Positions 51,901 through 63,055 of a stretch of DNA of 64,000 nt are shown here, one piece after another. The stretch lies in contig CAJHZI010000532.1 in the NCBI GenBank assembly GCA_905160935.1, forward strand, positions 455,001-519,000, written 5' to 3'. The stretch comes from Enchytraeus crypticus (taxonomy: Eukaryota > Annelida > Clitellata > Enchytraeida > Enchytraeidae). Every line of letters begins with the position of its first letter. Position 1 is the stretch's first letter. The position numbers were made by a program, and so were the translations under genes. Under the pieces are notes generated by a model that searched no databases, was not told where the DNA came from, and worked only from the letters and a program-made list of their open reading frames with translations.

Positions 51901-54067
51901 CTGGATGTAACTTATATGTAAAATTGATTGACTGTATGATTATTTGATTGATTGTTTGATCGATCGATCTATTGATTGATTGATTGATTGCTTAATTGAT
52001 CGATTGATGAATTGATTGCTTTTATGATTGATAGATTGATTGATTGACAGAGTCTAGACATAGAGAAGGAAACGATAAACTTGAGTAGAGTAGAGAGTGA
52101 TTGTGATGTAAGCGGCCTGTCTCGTCTTGTGCCAACAGATTCAGCGAGATACCATTTCTTCAACTACAGGCACACGCATGAGGGAGATCATATTAACAGT
52201 ATAGGTGTGATTCTTCACACATACACATACACACATACACACACACACGCACACACACACGCATGAGGGAGATCATATTAACACTTTATGTGTTGTTTTG
52301 ATGTGCTTATGTTTATGTGTTGTTTTGATGTGCTTATGTGTATGTGTTGTTGTTTTGATGTGTTTATGTGTTGTTTTGATTTGCTTTTGGTTATGTGTTG
52401 TTTTGATGTGTTTATGTGTTGTTTTGATGTCTTTGTGTTGTTTTGATGTGTTTAAATGTTGCTTTGATATGTTTATGTGTTGTTTTGATGTGTTTTTATG
52501 TGTTGCTTTTATGTGTTTATGTCTTATTTTGCTGTGTTTATGTGCAGTGTTTATCTATTCTATCCCGGGTTACTCGGGCTCTATCAAAGAGAGAATGCTC
52601 TATTCTACGTGCAAGGCTCCTCTGATAGCTGTGGCTGAGCAGGACTTGGGCTTGGAGATTGCTCGTAAGGTAAACACCACTTGACATCGCTTTCGAGTTA
52701 GGAAACTGACGTTAACTTTAGCTTTATCAGCTTTATATGCTCAGCTTTTACTCGATCAATAGCACTCAGTAGATACTCAGTCTGTAGCTGCTGCAATACA
52801 CGCAGCTCCAGTCAATGGTCACTATCGTTCCAGCATCTCTTAGAAATATTCCTCTCTCTAATGCCAATACTCTTAGAAATATTCCTCTCTCTAATGCCAA
52901 TACTCTTAGAAATATTCCTCTCTCTAATGCCAATACTCTTAGAAATATTCCTCCTATCTCTAATGCTAATACTGTTAGAAATATTCCTCTCTCTAATGCC
53001 AATACTCTTAGAAATATTCCTCTCTCTAATGCTAATACTGTTAGAAATATTCCTCTCTCTAATGCCAATACTCTTAGAAATATTCCTCTCTCTAATGCTA
53101 ATACTGTTAGAAATATTCCTCTCTCTAATGCTAATACTCTTAGAGATATTCCTCTCTCTAATGCTAATACTCGTAGAGATATCCCTCTCTCTAATGACAG
53201 TACCGTTATAAAGTACAGTTACTGTTATGCGATTTAATTTGTGTTTCTGTTATGAATGAAATCGACCTTTTCAATTATTTTCTGAACTACTGAACTGTAA
53301 AATATTTGCCAGTAAAGTGACAGAATTCTTAGTTTTTTTATAATTGTATTAATTCTGTGTTGTTTGATCTACTAATGCTGAGATTGTTAAAGATCTTAAG
53401 CTAAAGATTTGCTATATAGGCTGACGATACTGCTCAACTTCTCTGGACTTAATGAAAGTCTGCATTTGCAATTTCTAGAATATTGGGTAGATTTATTGCG
53501 CTACAGCTGGCTAAAGCCAGTGGCGCCGTCGGTAAGATATTCGACCGCGGATCAGTATGTGCGGGGTTCCAATCCAGGGCTCGCCCGTCACTGACATCGC
53601 TTTCGAGTGAGGAAACTGAGATTAACCTTAGTTTGCCCAGCTTCTTTACCATCCAATAGTGAAACACTTCATCTCGTGTCGGGCTGTTGAGAGAGATTCA
53701 GCGCTGAATTATAACAGATTAATGTAACAGACTGTTACGAGGTGGACTGTGTATTTCTGTATTGTTGATAGTCTATGCAGTAGATAATATTTCTAATATT
53801 TCTAATATTACAGTATGAAACCTTATGTATTATATTTAGATTTTAGACTCAGAAGCACATATATGGCACATATTGTTTAGACACACGTGTATTGCTGTTG
53901 TGTAGATCGAGATCGACGACCCTAAAGAGTTGACCCCGGACTATGTGTACAGTGAGGTGCACCCGACTAAGAACATCGTCAAGCAGCAGTTTGCTAAGCC
54001 CAAGGGCCCAACCAGTCGTGGTCCGAGGCGCATGAACAGACCGGCAGACGAGCCGGATCAGGATTAG
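42768..54067 (+). CDS. twf: Twinfilin, complete actin monomer-binding protein
   Basis: Coding exons: 42768-42792, 43858-43935, 45246-45346 (less 45297-45321, see findings), 47822-47924, 48614-48709, 49233-49337, 50798-50923, 52051-52204, 52548-52669, 53906-54067. With the 25 nt removed they give 1047 nt, 348 residues plus stop, close to the usual ~350. Twinfilin binds ADP-actin monomers, caps barbed ends, promotes depolymerisation and binds capping protein, in the cytosol. Two ADF-homology domains are evident: residues about 4-139 ([74 protein letters not shown]) and about 170-313 ([58 protein letters not shown]). The tail [17 protein letters not shown] is the basic C-terminus that in the family contacts capping protein and phosphoinositides. 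Introns are GT-AG except for the doubtful 25-nt segment. Introns 6-9 hold several minisatellites. Confidence 0.97.
43858..43935 (+). CDS. twf: Twinfilin exon 2
   Basis: It codes [20 protein letters not shown] then KIGIEN; acceptor gtgttgtag, donor gtttga. Confidence 0.97.
44300..44437 (+). mobile_element. SINE family A in twinfilin intron 2
   Basis: A full-length copy in gene orientation with atggcgatgtcggtaagata (A-box region), gggttcaaatcctggg (B box) and the LINE-like tail. Confidence 0.88.
45035..45095 (+). repeat. Dispersed repeat family D, copy 3
   Basis: aaagtgctacagtcatcaag and caacatcgagc match 33303 and 40738. It is truncated. Confidence 0.6.
45246..45346 (+). CDS. twf: Twinfilin exon 3, with a 25-nt frame-breaking segment
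   Basis: The acceptor is attgtgcag and the donor gtcact (weak). 45246-45296 codes [17 protein letters not shown]; 45322-45346 codes YDSLLTLR, with the last codon completed in exon 4. The 25 nt at 45297-45321 shift the frame and lead to a stop at 45325-45327 if kept. Confidence 0.85.
46165..46310. other. C/G-run-rich stretch, possible transposon remnant
   Basis: Poly-C and poly-G runs flank ctctggatccaccactgg. The flanking runs look unlike the rest of this intron, so a degraded element is possible. Confidence 0.35.
46312..46490. repeat. ~60-bp tandem repeat, three diverged copies
   Basis: Each unit carries gattgctattggttgttgca, then a variant of acattggttac and ataatgatagact. Confidence 0.8.
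46510..46985 (+). mobile_element. L2-like LINE (family 2) 3' end with (TTA)n tail
   Basis: A plus-strand copy in twinfilin intron 3. Its coding end is frame-decayed ([18 protein letters not shown] in one frame). The UTR ends gaggaaacggacgttaaacc followed by about 18 TTA units. The best-preserved tail of this family in the window. Confidence 0.82.
47105..47148 (-). mobile_element. LINE family 2 terminus, start of a minus-strand copy
   Basis: aataaaggtttaacctccgt and ttcctcatacaaggatgatg are the reverse-complement terminus. The copy continues into the 182-bp duplication that follows. Confidence 0.7.
47149..47512. repeat. Exact 182-bp tandem duplication
   Basis: The block starting gtcagggacgtcccccatca at 47149 repeats from 47331 with no difference that I can see. 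It includes part of a LINE family 2 copy. Confidence 0.92.
47636..47752 (+). mobile_element. LINE family 3 terminal fragment
   Basis: gatgatttaaatatccattc, then gtggacctgccagctggca, ending in a GA run. It lies about 70 bp before twinfilin exon 4. Confidence 0.75.
47822..47924 (+). CDS. twf: Twinfilin exon 4
   Basis: It codes [20 protein letters not shown] and [14 protein letters not shown]; donor gtgagt. Confidence 0.97.
48614..48709 (+). CDS. twf: Twinfilin exon 5
   Basis: It codes [20 protein letters not shown] and [12 protein letters not shown], the actin-binding long helix of the first ADF domain; acceptor gctgtttag, donor gtaggg. Confidence 0.97.
49233..49337 (+). CDS. twf: Twinfilin exon 6
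   Basis: It codes [20 protein letters not shown] and [15 protein letters not shown], the linker between the two ADF domains. The donor gttaca is weak. Confidence 0.96.
49454..49998. repeat. 20-bp minisatellite, ~27 copies
   Basis: The unit is gactgggttatggacaagga, in twinfilin intron 6. Units are near-identical, so it is probably young and length-variable. Confidence 0.95.
50005..50490. repeat. 32-bp then 23-bp minisatellites
   Basis: gtgtactgataacatagatc plus acattactctac recurs from about 50020 to 50395, then attgctgtgtgtgtattgat plus aac. The second seems to derive from the first. Confidence 0.9.
50505..50735 (+). mobile_element. SINE family B in twinfilin intron 6
   Basis: It matches the 9922 copy: cagatcctgaggtgaat, gtgctgatctgagagtaaaa, ending gttgatcattcactataatg. 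Confidence 0.78.
50798..50923 (+). CDS. twf: Twinfilin exon 7
   Basis: It codes [20 protein letters not shown], then [19 protein letters not shown] and VQL, the start of the second ADF domain; donor gtgggt. Confidence 0.97.
51478..51615 (+). mobile_element. SINE family A, old diverged copy
   Basis: gtcagtggctatgacagtaa, gttcagatcctggg and atatgaaactgac keep the family order but with many changes. Confidence 0.6.
52051..52204 (+). CDS. twf: Twinfilin exon 8
   Basis: It codes [20 protein letters not shown], then [20 protein letters not shown] and DHINSI. The donor gtgtga is followed at once by (CA)n. Confidence 0.96.
52215..52262. repeat. (CA)n microsatellite
   Basis: A CA-rich run about 10 bp after the exon 8 donor. 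Confidence 0.9.
52286..52545. repeat. ~21-bp minisatellite leading into exon 9 acceptor
   Basis: The unit tttatgtgttgttttgatgt plus g repeats up to the acceptor, and the acceptor itself (gtttatgtgcag) looks like a mutated unit. Confidence 0.85.
52548..52669 (+). CDS. twf: Twinfilin exon 9
   Basis: It codes [20 protein letters not shown], then [20 protein letters not shown]; donor gtaaac. Confidence 0.97.
52682..52735 (+). mobile_element. SINE family A tail fragment
   Basis: Tail only (tgacatcgctttcgagttag, aaactgacgttaac), 13 bp after the exon 9 donor. Confidence 0.75.
52840..53185. repeat. 33-bp minisatellite, ~11 copies
   Basis: Unit aaatattcctctctctaatg plus ccaatactcttag, in twinfilin intron 9. 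Open frames on both strands arise because 33 is a multiple of three. Confidence 0.95.
53508..53645 (+). mobile_element. SINE family A
   Basis: A full-length copy in gene orientation, with gggttccaatccaggg at the B box. Confidence 0.88.
53906..54067 (+). CDS. twf: Twinfilin exon 10 (C-terminus)
   Basis: It codes [20 protein letters not shown], then the tail [20 protein letters not shown] and a TAG stop. Confidence 0.97.
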   Translation: MEIDDPKELTPDYVYSEVHPTKNIVKQQFAKPKGPTSRGPRRMNRPADEPDQD

Positions 54068-54164
54068 AACCTCTAGCTTCCATCCTACGAGTCATCTATG
54101 CTAACAATTTGTAGGACAGTCACCTTACATCTTCAGATCATGTCTTAGAAATGAAGCCGGTGAA

Positions 54165-54186
54165 AGAGAGAGAGAGAGAGAGAGAC

Positions 54187-54233
<47 letters not shown>

Positions 54234-54292
54234 AATATACACACACATATATATGTACACACATATATACATACATAATGTATATTATATAT

Positions 54293-54361
<69 letters not shown>

Positions 54362-54392
54362 TATATACAGAGAGAGAGAGAGAGAGAGAGAG
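54165..54392. repeat. (GA)n-(TA)n-(GA)n composite microsatellite
   Basis: GA, then long TA runs, then GA. It lies within about 100 bp after the twinfilin stop, so it is likely part of the 3' UTR. Confidence 0.93.
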
Positions 54393-54399
54393 AGTATTC

Positions 54400-55850
54400 G
54401 TATAGTTCATATAGTTGTAAACCTTGGAAACAACAGCAACTATACAGCCACTTCATCGGTTAGGATATGAGATATGACAGGCGTTTGTTGTCACTTGAAT
54501 TAACTTGTACACATTGAACAAATGAAATGTCGATATAGAGCAGTAAATGCTCTTATATCGGCTCTGTTAAACTGAGTTATTCTTGTAGAATTATTATATT
54601 ACACTGAGCTATTCTTTTCAAGTTTTGAAGGTACATATAGCATCATCATCTTCTTCCCTTTTTTCCCAGTTTAACTTGGGTTTGGATACGAATGGACCTT
54701 CTCCTCTCCTCTCTGTCCCACACCATAATTCAAAAGGTTTGTAAGTAGGAAGGTAATAGTTACGAATAGTTCTCGTGTCGATGCAGCTTCTATCATTTGC
54801 TCGAGTCATCTTAACTTAAGCAACCTCATCTTCTTGCAGTGCCTATTGAGTTGACTGCTGACTCAGATGCTGCCAGGTTTTTTAACACTGGTTTATTGAC
54901 TGGCTCGTAGCCTTCATGTATCAGATCCGCAGAGCTTATTCTGAACGTCTGTTTCTGTGACCTGAACAAATCTGAGATATAGGGGAATGTGAACGACATC
55001 GCCATTTTCTCTGTCGTTTATTACAACGTTAGGTTAATTAACGTTAACAATGGCACGTCTACGTGTGTTGTAGCACTTTGCTGTGATGGGTAGATCTTGT
55101 AGTTGATGAGGACACGGACGTTGAACCTTCGAACAAGTCGAAGCCCGGCTACTTGAGACCATTAACCTTAAAATACCGCAAAAAACACACGACGTTAAAC
55201 CTTTGAAGTGTGACAGCCGCTAGCTGAAAAATACGTCCATATTGTTTTTACTCTTCATATTAATGTTATAGTAATACAGCTAGGCTAAGTCTACTACTAC
55301 TACCATTAAATTATATTTATCAAGTATTGCCAGACAGCTCATTAATTTATTCAAGGTGTTGAATATTTAATTAAATAAGTTTTTATATCTGGAAAGTTCA
55401 TTGAGAAGCACTTTGAGATCCTTGAAGCCATGTGGGTCCAAAGCTTGTCGGTTACTATATTGTGTGTGCTCTACTGCTGATGAAACTGTTCAACAACTGT
55501 TTATTAGCGTGTATGTAATGTAAGTTATGTGCATGTTAATTGAAACTGTGTCTATTAGTAGCTTCTATATGAAATTATGAATAACTGTTTACATTCCTCG
55601 CACTTTCATTTGCTGCAATGGGTATAAAATGATACGTTGATATATTATCTCGATGCATTTTAGATATTGAGATATAATAAAATTTGGAGATATATAATAT
55701 CGATATATTGAGAGTTTAGAACTGTTTCGACTCCCAGAGGCATCATCGGCGATGGAGTCGATTTGACGTCGACGATCCTGCAAATGTTTAACGTCTCGTT
55801 TAAGACTACAGCAAGATATTAACTAGGCTCTGACTAGGCTCTCCTACCAT
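54400..55850. other. Downstream of twinfilin, possible 3' UTR
   Basis: No gene is seen. AATAAA-like strings occur (e.g. about 55676), but the true poly(A) site cannot be chosen. Confidence 0.4.
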
Positions 55851-55858
55851 CAAGCACA

Positions 55859-56565
55859 ACTGATGATCAACTGTTGTGTTCTTCTTGTTACACACCTGTT
55901 GATCAACTGTTGTGCTCTTCTTGTTACACACCTGATGATCAACTGTTGTGTACTTCTTGTTGCACACCTGGTGATCAACTGTTGTAGTCTTCTTGTTACA
56001 CACCTGATGATCAACTGTTGTAGTCTTCTTGTTGCACACCTGATGATCAACTGTTGTGTTCTTCTTGTTGCACACCTGGTGATCAGCTGTTGTGTTCTTC
56101 TTGTTGCACACCTGATGATCAACTGTTGTGTTCTTCTTGTTGCACACCTGATGATCAACTGTTGTAGTCTTTTTGTTGCACACCTGATGATCAACTATTG
56201 TGCTCTTCTGGTTGCTTGTTACACACCTGGTGATCAACTGTTGTAGTCTTCTTGTTGCACACCTGGTGATCAACTGTTGTAGTCTTCTTGTTGCACACCT
56301 GGTGATCAACTGTTGTAGTCTTCTTGTTGCACACCTGCTGATCAACTGTTGTGTTCTTCTTGTTGCACACCTGGTGATCAACTGTTGTAGTCTTCTTGTT
56401 GCACACCTGGTGATCAACTGTTGTAGTCTTCTTGTTGCACACCTGGTGATCAACTATTGTGCTCTTCTTGTTGCACACCTGATGATCAGCTGTTGTGCTC
56501 TTCTTGTTGCACACCTGATGATCAGCTGTTGTGCTCTTCTTGTTGCATACCTTTTGATCTCACCT
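55859..56565. repeat. 36-bp minisatellite, ~20 copies
   Basis: The unit gttgcacacctgatgatcaa plus ctgttgtagtcttctt contains the TGATCA palindrome or a close variant. Both strands stay open (12-residue repeats such as DHQVCNKKTTTV), which reflects unit length and not coding. Confidence 0.95.
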
Positions 56566-56774
56566 GGTGATCAACCTACTCTCCATTACTCTTTCCCGTA
56601 CCTTCATTGTATGACTCGCAACTTAATATCTATATAATTGTTACACTCCTGAATTTACGATTTCCTCTTAAACATGGGTACTAAGCAATTCAACCTCCAT
56701 GCTTCTAATCTATTGAAATTTATAGGATTTATTTAAATTGAAATATATACATGTATGTTCTTGATATATATACT

Positions 56775-56879
<105 letters not shown>

Positions 56880-58738
56880 TGAAATGATTTAAGTGTTATA
56901 ACAGTTATCCTATTAATCGCGCAATTCCTGATTCATACAGGTCTAGACTCTCACATCGGTTGCGGCTTTTGATCATTAATTGCTAAGCTGTTTTTGTCAT
57001 ATGTTGTCCATTTTCATGCTTATTTAGTATTTGGCTTTGTAACTGATGCAATTAAATGAAATTTGTGAATGTTGAAGTATATTGCAACAATAAACGTTCT
57101 TGCGTCATTATGCAGAGTGTGATTTATTTTTGTAGGCAATATTATTTTAGTAAGCTGACATGGTTTTCTATTAGGTCGATTAAGTTAGGAATATTCTAGT
57201 AAAATTTGTCTCATTCATAAATTATTAGTTTCGGTTTTTTTGATGATGAAGCTACCTTCAAATTCTCAGTGTTTGTGTTCTTATTTTTGAAAAACTATAT
57301 TTTGGCGTCTCTTTACCTGCATTAAAGATTTATATAGACTTTATTTCACCTATACATGGTAGATTCCAACAGAAATAAAAAAAGAAAGTAAACGTCAAGA
57401 AATAACACTTAGCATACATGTACAATTAAGCTATGCCAACCTAGTAATCTACAAGTGACAAACAAAACAAATTAGCTCAATTATTCATTAGAATATTAAA
57501 TACGTAACATTTTTTCAAGAAGATTCAAAATTTGTATCTTATTTTAGCTACACAATCAACCGACGGAATATTATATTTTCTTTGCAAACTTTCAAATTCT
57601 AAATATTGCCGCAGACTGTTATCCGAACGATGGTTTATTTCTTATTGGGCAAGTGTGCTATCCATTTGACTATTCAGCTAATGTTGTTCTACATGAATCG
57701 CCTCTGAGTTCACTTTTTCTGTTATATCGGCAAATATTTAAAAGCCCGCGAATGTATTGCGGTGTCTGAAACTTTTTAAGTAAAAAGACACCATACTGTC
57801 ACTCTTTTCATGATCTGTTATTGTCAGTTCAGTTAACTCTTTTCATCAGTTTGTATTTTGTCATTGATTTTAATTGGATGACTTACTTTTTACTTTTTAG
57901 TCATAAAATTGGTAGATGACCCTTTGAGAATCGCCGTTTACAATTTTACATAATAACCAGGTACAAAGCAAAGTGCACATTATAATGCACATTGTCTACC
58001 TACAGGGCTGAAATAGATATAAAATTAACTCAATTAAGCTCCAAGGATTTAATCATTTAATTTCGGGATTTAGCACAATCGGTTTAGGTACGCGTCTTTA
58101 AACGAAGTTAAGCTTCTTCGAGCACTGTTAGTACATGGGTGAGTGATCACCTTGGAAGACCGAATGTTGATAGCTTTCACAAGATCTCTATCAGATCTTA
58201 GTGGCCATGTTTTTACAGCAGATGTGATCTGGTAAAAATCTTACTTCGCTTGAGACTATCTTTGTGGTAGGATCAACTGATAGGTCTATAAAGAGTATAG
58301 TGTTTTGCCACCGTTTGATTTCGTTGACGACGTTGGCCTATAGTGGAATTTACTGTAGATAATTGTGCCATTAATCTCGTGGACATGTTATTTCGGATAT
58401 TTTGCATTAGATAGAACTGTCGTAGAAAGGGAATAAAGCGCCGTTAATGTACTGGGAGAATTACATAAACACTTTTGATGAGGTGAGGTGATTGATGGCG
58501 TGAAATAAAAACGCAGAAGTCGATACCACGGTGGATTGTGTATGAAAGATTAACCTGGGTTTGGTGGCGCCTTGAATCTGCTAATAATATTCTATGACAC
58601 GTTTAAAATTCACAGCCGTCATTAATTTAAAATTTATCACTATCAAAAGGTTATATAGTCGCTCATTGAGCAGTAACATAATTTCTCCTATATTCCGCTT
58701 CACTATTAAATGTATCAAACATCCATACGATGATTTAG
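56880..58738. other. Intergenic DNA, nothing recognised
   Basis: No exon. An AATAAA at about 57091 is a candidate distal poly(A) signal for twinfilin. Confidence 0.4.
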
Positions 58739-58739
58739 G

Positions 58740-58922
58740 TTTAATGAATATCCTGGCCATTTTGTGATCACTGGACCGGCTTTCATTTTAGGACCTTACT
58801 TCTCAATACACTTTTGTTGCAGATTGGTCTGGGTGAATTGATCTATAGTGATGTTTGCTGTGGGAACGTCCCTGATATCATCCTTGGAAATGGAAACGGA
58901 CGTTAAACCTTTATTATTATTA
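58740..58922 (+). mobile_element. LINE family 2 3' stub
   Basis: tgatcactggaccggctttc, gcagattggtctgggtgaat and ggacgttaaacctttattat match the 46510 copy. Confidence 0.8.
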
Positions 58923-58924
58923 CA

Positions 58925-59940
58925 CATGATGCTGCTGTTTTCTTAATGGATGACTAAGACGATGACAATGGGAAACTATATAAGAAAACTTATTGCTTTG
59001 GCCGTTGCCTCAAATGAAAGTAATTAAGAATCCATTTTGAATGAACCCTTTTGAAGGGACATATTCTCTGAACTATCTGAATAAATTAATTGTAAAATGT
59101 CCTCTGAAAGAAAATGAGTTTAAGATTCTCAATGCAGATTTTAGTTTCCAGATTGAAATTGTTCAAAATTGAGACGGGCTTAGATGCTCCTGCGATTTAG
59201 ATTATTCAATTTATTTTATTAAATTGATCCATAATATTTCAATATCGTTAAAATAATATTACTCATAGAATTCTTCCTGGTTTCATTTTAAATAGCTTCA
59301 TTTTATAAGTACTATAAAATGCTCGAACTTGCAACTAAAGGCCTACACATACAGTACGTGTGCTCGAATTTCAGTACCAGTTGTCAACATTTGTAAATTT
59401 ACAATTACCAGCTTTACCTTATAGTATAATTTATATAACTTTTAATTTTTATAACTTTTGCTTTTTTATATTTAAATTTAGTTGTCAAAAGAAATGCAAT
59501 ATGACATATCATGGCTTTGTGGTATCTATCAGTTTTTCATTTTAGCCGCAAATATTGAAATTAAAGCAGTTTAGTTCATTATAGAATTGACGGTCCCAAG
59601 ACTTGCGAGTCAATTAATTTAGATTTTACTAGCATTAAATAAAATCAAAATGATCAAACCCCAAGAAGCTCTGGAGCATTTTAAAGCTCGGTTAAGTTCA
59701 GGATCATTAATTGCATTAACTGACGTTGTGTACATTGGGCAATTTTAAATTCATGTTAATCTACATGTAAGCTAAATAGTTTTAAGCTATTGGTTAGAAT
59801 TTCACTTTCTAGTCTGACAATCTATGCAATTAACCAATGCACCGTACTGCATAGTTTCAAAGAATTTAATAATTTTCTTAAGAGGGATGGAATCATCCTC
59901 AGTCAATTATTGACTATTTGAGGTGAGGGCAAAGGTACGG
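58925..59940. other. Intergenic DNA, nothing recognised
   Basis: AT-rich; no supportable feature. Confidence 0.4.
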
Positions 59941-59942
59941 CT

Positions 59943-60092
59943 TTAAAAGGTAAAGCTAAAGCTAAGGTTAACGTCAGTTTTCTAACTCGAAAGCGTTGTC
60001 AGTGACGGGCGAGCCCACGATTTGAACCCCGCATATAGGGCTACTGATCCGCGGTCGAGTGTCTTATCGACTTCGCCACTGGCTCCAGTCAG
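59943..60092 (-). mobile_element. SINE family A
   Basis: A full-length minus-strand copy with a short insertion (tagggc) before the A-box half. Confidence 0.85.
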
Positions 60093-60909
60093 TTTAGAAC
60101 TTGTTTGATATCTAAGGGTAATCTTTCGGTCAGTAATGTAGCGAGGAAAAGGATACCATTTAAATTTTTATTGAGCCCAAACTTTAAGTGCATACACTAA
60201 TGTGCCCCAAAATGATCAAAGTGCCTCCAAGATTAATTTCCTGCTATATACGCTACTGCTTCCGGTTGAGAGATATTCAAATTTGACATAGGCCTACCTG
60301 TAGCCTAGGATCCATGATTTGTCTCAAACTCGTGTACTCTTTGTGAAAGTTTCTATAAATCAATTTATTTTTTGAACTGCAAATATCGACTTCGACAGGA
60401 CGTAAATGTTGCTATGAGTGTTAAAACGGTGGTTACTAAGTGCACTAATCTGCTAAAGACCTGCTAGAAGTTCAATAGAGTTCTTGATGCCCTGCGATTT
60501 TAGCATTTCGTACGAAGATCATTTCTAGTGATTTTAAAATCTGAGATTGTGTACCACCACTGTAGATCATTAGTGGTGTAAATATATAGAAAAGGCTACA
60601 TATCTCGTCTACATTATGTATGCAATATATCGGCTCTCCATAAAATTAGTACGCCTAAGCATAGAACATGTCTAAGTCCGCAGTTGTTTCAAAACAAGTG
60701 AAGTAAGTGGCTACATCTAGCCGAAAGGAGTGAAGCAACGGACTAATAAGACTAATAAGACTAATGAGAAGTGAAAGAGTGAAGTATATGCGTATATGAA
60801 GCATATGTGAAGTAAGTGAAGCAAACTCAATAATGAAATGAATCATCACAGTAAACAGCAATTAAAATATTTAAGCAAAGCAAAAAGAGATCAAAACTTT
60901 TAGGGCATT

Positions 60910-61165
<256 letters not shown>

Positions 61166-61169
61166 TAAA

Positions 61170-61592
61170 GATAGTGAAAACTTTGGTTTGGACCACGCTA
61201 TTATATGGATGTGAAACATGGGCCTTAAGAAAGGAAGATATTAGGAAACTGGAGGCAATGGAAATGTGGATTTGGAGAAGAATGGAGAGGATTAGCTGGA
61301 CTCAAAAGGTTACAAATGAGGAAGTCCTGGAGAGAGTTGGCACAGATAGACAGTTGATAAATGTATTAAGAAATAGGAAGAAGAGATGGATAGGACACAT
61401 TCTAAGGGGGAAGGTCTATTAAAAGAGGTCATAGAAGGTAGAATGGAAGGAAAAAGAGGCAGGGGCAGGCCGAGATTAGGTATGTTAGATGATTTAAAGA
61501 CCCACTCATATGTGGAAATGAAGAGGAAGGCGGAAGACAGAGAAGAGTGGAGGCGTTGTACCATGGAACTGCCAGTAGGCAGTGCACTAAGA
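61170..61592 (+). mobile_element. LINE family 3, longest 3' fragment
   Basis: It encodes [65 protein letters not shown], then after a one-base frameshift near 61412 [20 protein letters not shown]. The LLYGCETW block is typical of LINE ORF2 beyond the reverse transcriptase. It ends CTGCCAGTAGGCAG, tgcact, then (TA)n. Confidence 0.88.
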
Positions 61593-61654
61593 TATATATA
61601 TATATATATATAGAGAATATATATATATATTATAATATATATATATTATATATA

Positions 61655-61688
<34 letters not shown>

Positions 61689-61736
61689 TCCTCTGACTCT
61701 CTCTCTCTCTTTCTCTTTCTTGCTCTCTTTCACTCC

Positions 61737-61798
<62 letters not shown>

Positions 61799-61808
61799 CT
61801 CTCTCAAT
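61593..61808. repeat. (TA)n then (TC)n/(TATC)n microsatellite
   Basis: It follows the LINE family 3 terminus directly. Confidence 0.93.
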
Positions 61809-62013
61809 CTATCTATCTCACTGTACAGACACAGACATTCAGAGGTATGTGGAGAGATTTCGCACAAGGATCGGCTGATGATAGGACATAGAGCAATCCT
61901 ATGGGCGAGATTCTCGTGATCAGTCGATTAACTGTACCAAATACTAAGAGTTGGACAGTCTTACCAGGTAGTCATAGAATTTTGAAAGTTACTAATTATC
62001 GGTCATTTTAGGA

Positions 62014-62235
62014 ATTCCTCGTGGCACAGTGGTAGAGAGCTCGCCTCTTGAACGAGAGGTCGCGGGTTTGGGACTGCATAGCGACGTGTGTTTTTCTCTT
62101 TCGAGGAAAACCTAGTCGCGTACACTTGGTGGTGTCAGGCCGATTGACCTTAATGTTCTATTTCCTACCAGTCCCCTTCGTGTCGACTCCGAATAGAGAC
62201 TAATGGCACGTTAAACGGATTAAAATAATTATATT
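62014..62235 (+). mobile_element. tRNA-derived SINE, family C
   Basis: The head tcctcgtggcacagtggtag agrees with a pol III A box; the next part resembles an anticodon arm (gcctcttgaacgagaggtcg), then gcgggtttgggac, a damaged B box. The body of about 150 bp ends in ggcacgttaaacggattaaa. Only one copy was seen. Confidence 0.7.
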
Positions 62236-62239
62236 ATCT

Positions 62240-62855
62240 ATCGGCCATTGTTATGATTTATCATATTAACTGTTCTACTATTACATTAATATATATTAAT
62301 TGTTAGCATACTTTACTTAATTTATTTTAACATCTGTTTATTTTCGAGACTGTATATTTTGGCTCATGTTGTGACATACATGTATAGTCCTAATTCTAAA
62401 CTTGTGAAATAATGTATAAAGGTCTGCTGTCAAAGTAACTGGCAAGAAAATCATGCGTGCAACCGTGCGAAATAAAAAAATGTGTGTTAATCTTCAAATG
62501 TTTTAGTGAAGCTCCGGTTAGAAAATCATGATCACACTGTGCCTCGTGTATTGATAGCAATGTGCCGAAATATTAATTTATTGAAATTTTTATTCCCTAA
62601 ACTTAGTTATTTTAATGAAATAGTTGATCCGATGTATCGAATCGAAAGCTCTATAGAGACCATAGTATCAGATAAACCGAGTAAAGATAATTATTCTGTG
62701 CTTTGACTCTGAAAATTCGTTTTTTGTTACCCTAACACTAACCACAATAAAGAGAGTGGTCAAAGTAGTTATAAGAGAACTAGTGTTATTGAAGACATTG
62801 TTAGGTTCGAGAGACTGAATGACCTTGAGTAGTAGAGCTGATTCCATTCAAATCA
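62240..62855. other. Intergenic DNA, no gene seen
   Basis: A 66-codon open frame at 62506-62706 follows an acceptor-like tgttttag, but I recognise no domain in it. Confidence 0.35.
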
Positions 62856-62918
62856 TGTCACTGACATCGCTTTCGAGTGAGGAAACTAACGTTAACATTA
62901 GCTTTACCAGCTTTTAAA
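62856..62918 (+). mobile_element. SINE family A tail fragment
   Basis: cactgacatcgctttcgagt, then gaggaaactaacgttaacat and agctttaccagctttt. Confidence 0.8.
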
Positions 62919-62929
62919 GCTAAACTAAA

Positions 62930-63055
62930 TAGGCCGATATTAACTTCAATTTATCTTTCGAAAGCGATATCAGTGACGGTGCGAGCCCATGATTTGAACC
63001 CCGCACACACTGACGAGTATTCGGATATCTTACCGACATCGCCACTGGCTCCGTC
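62930..63055 (-). mobile_element. SINE family A
   Basis: A minus-strand copy placed tail to tail with the preceding fragment, about 300 bp before the second channel gene. Confidence 0.82.

Noticed and set aside
55806..56637. Overlapping Cys/Lys/Thr repeat frames resembling a repetitive secreted protein
   Set aside because: They are products of the 36-bp array, with no start context, signal peptide or splice sites.
62506..62706. Possible exon with an acceptor-like tgttttag in front
   Set aside because: No recognisable domain, no good donor, and no neighbouring exon in phase.
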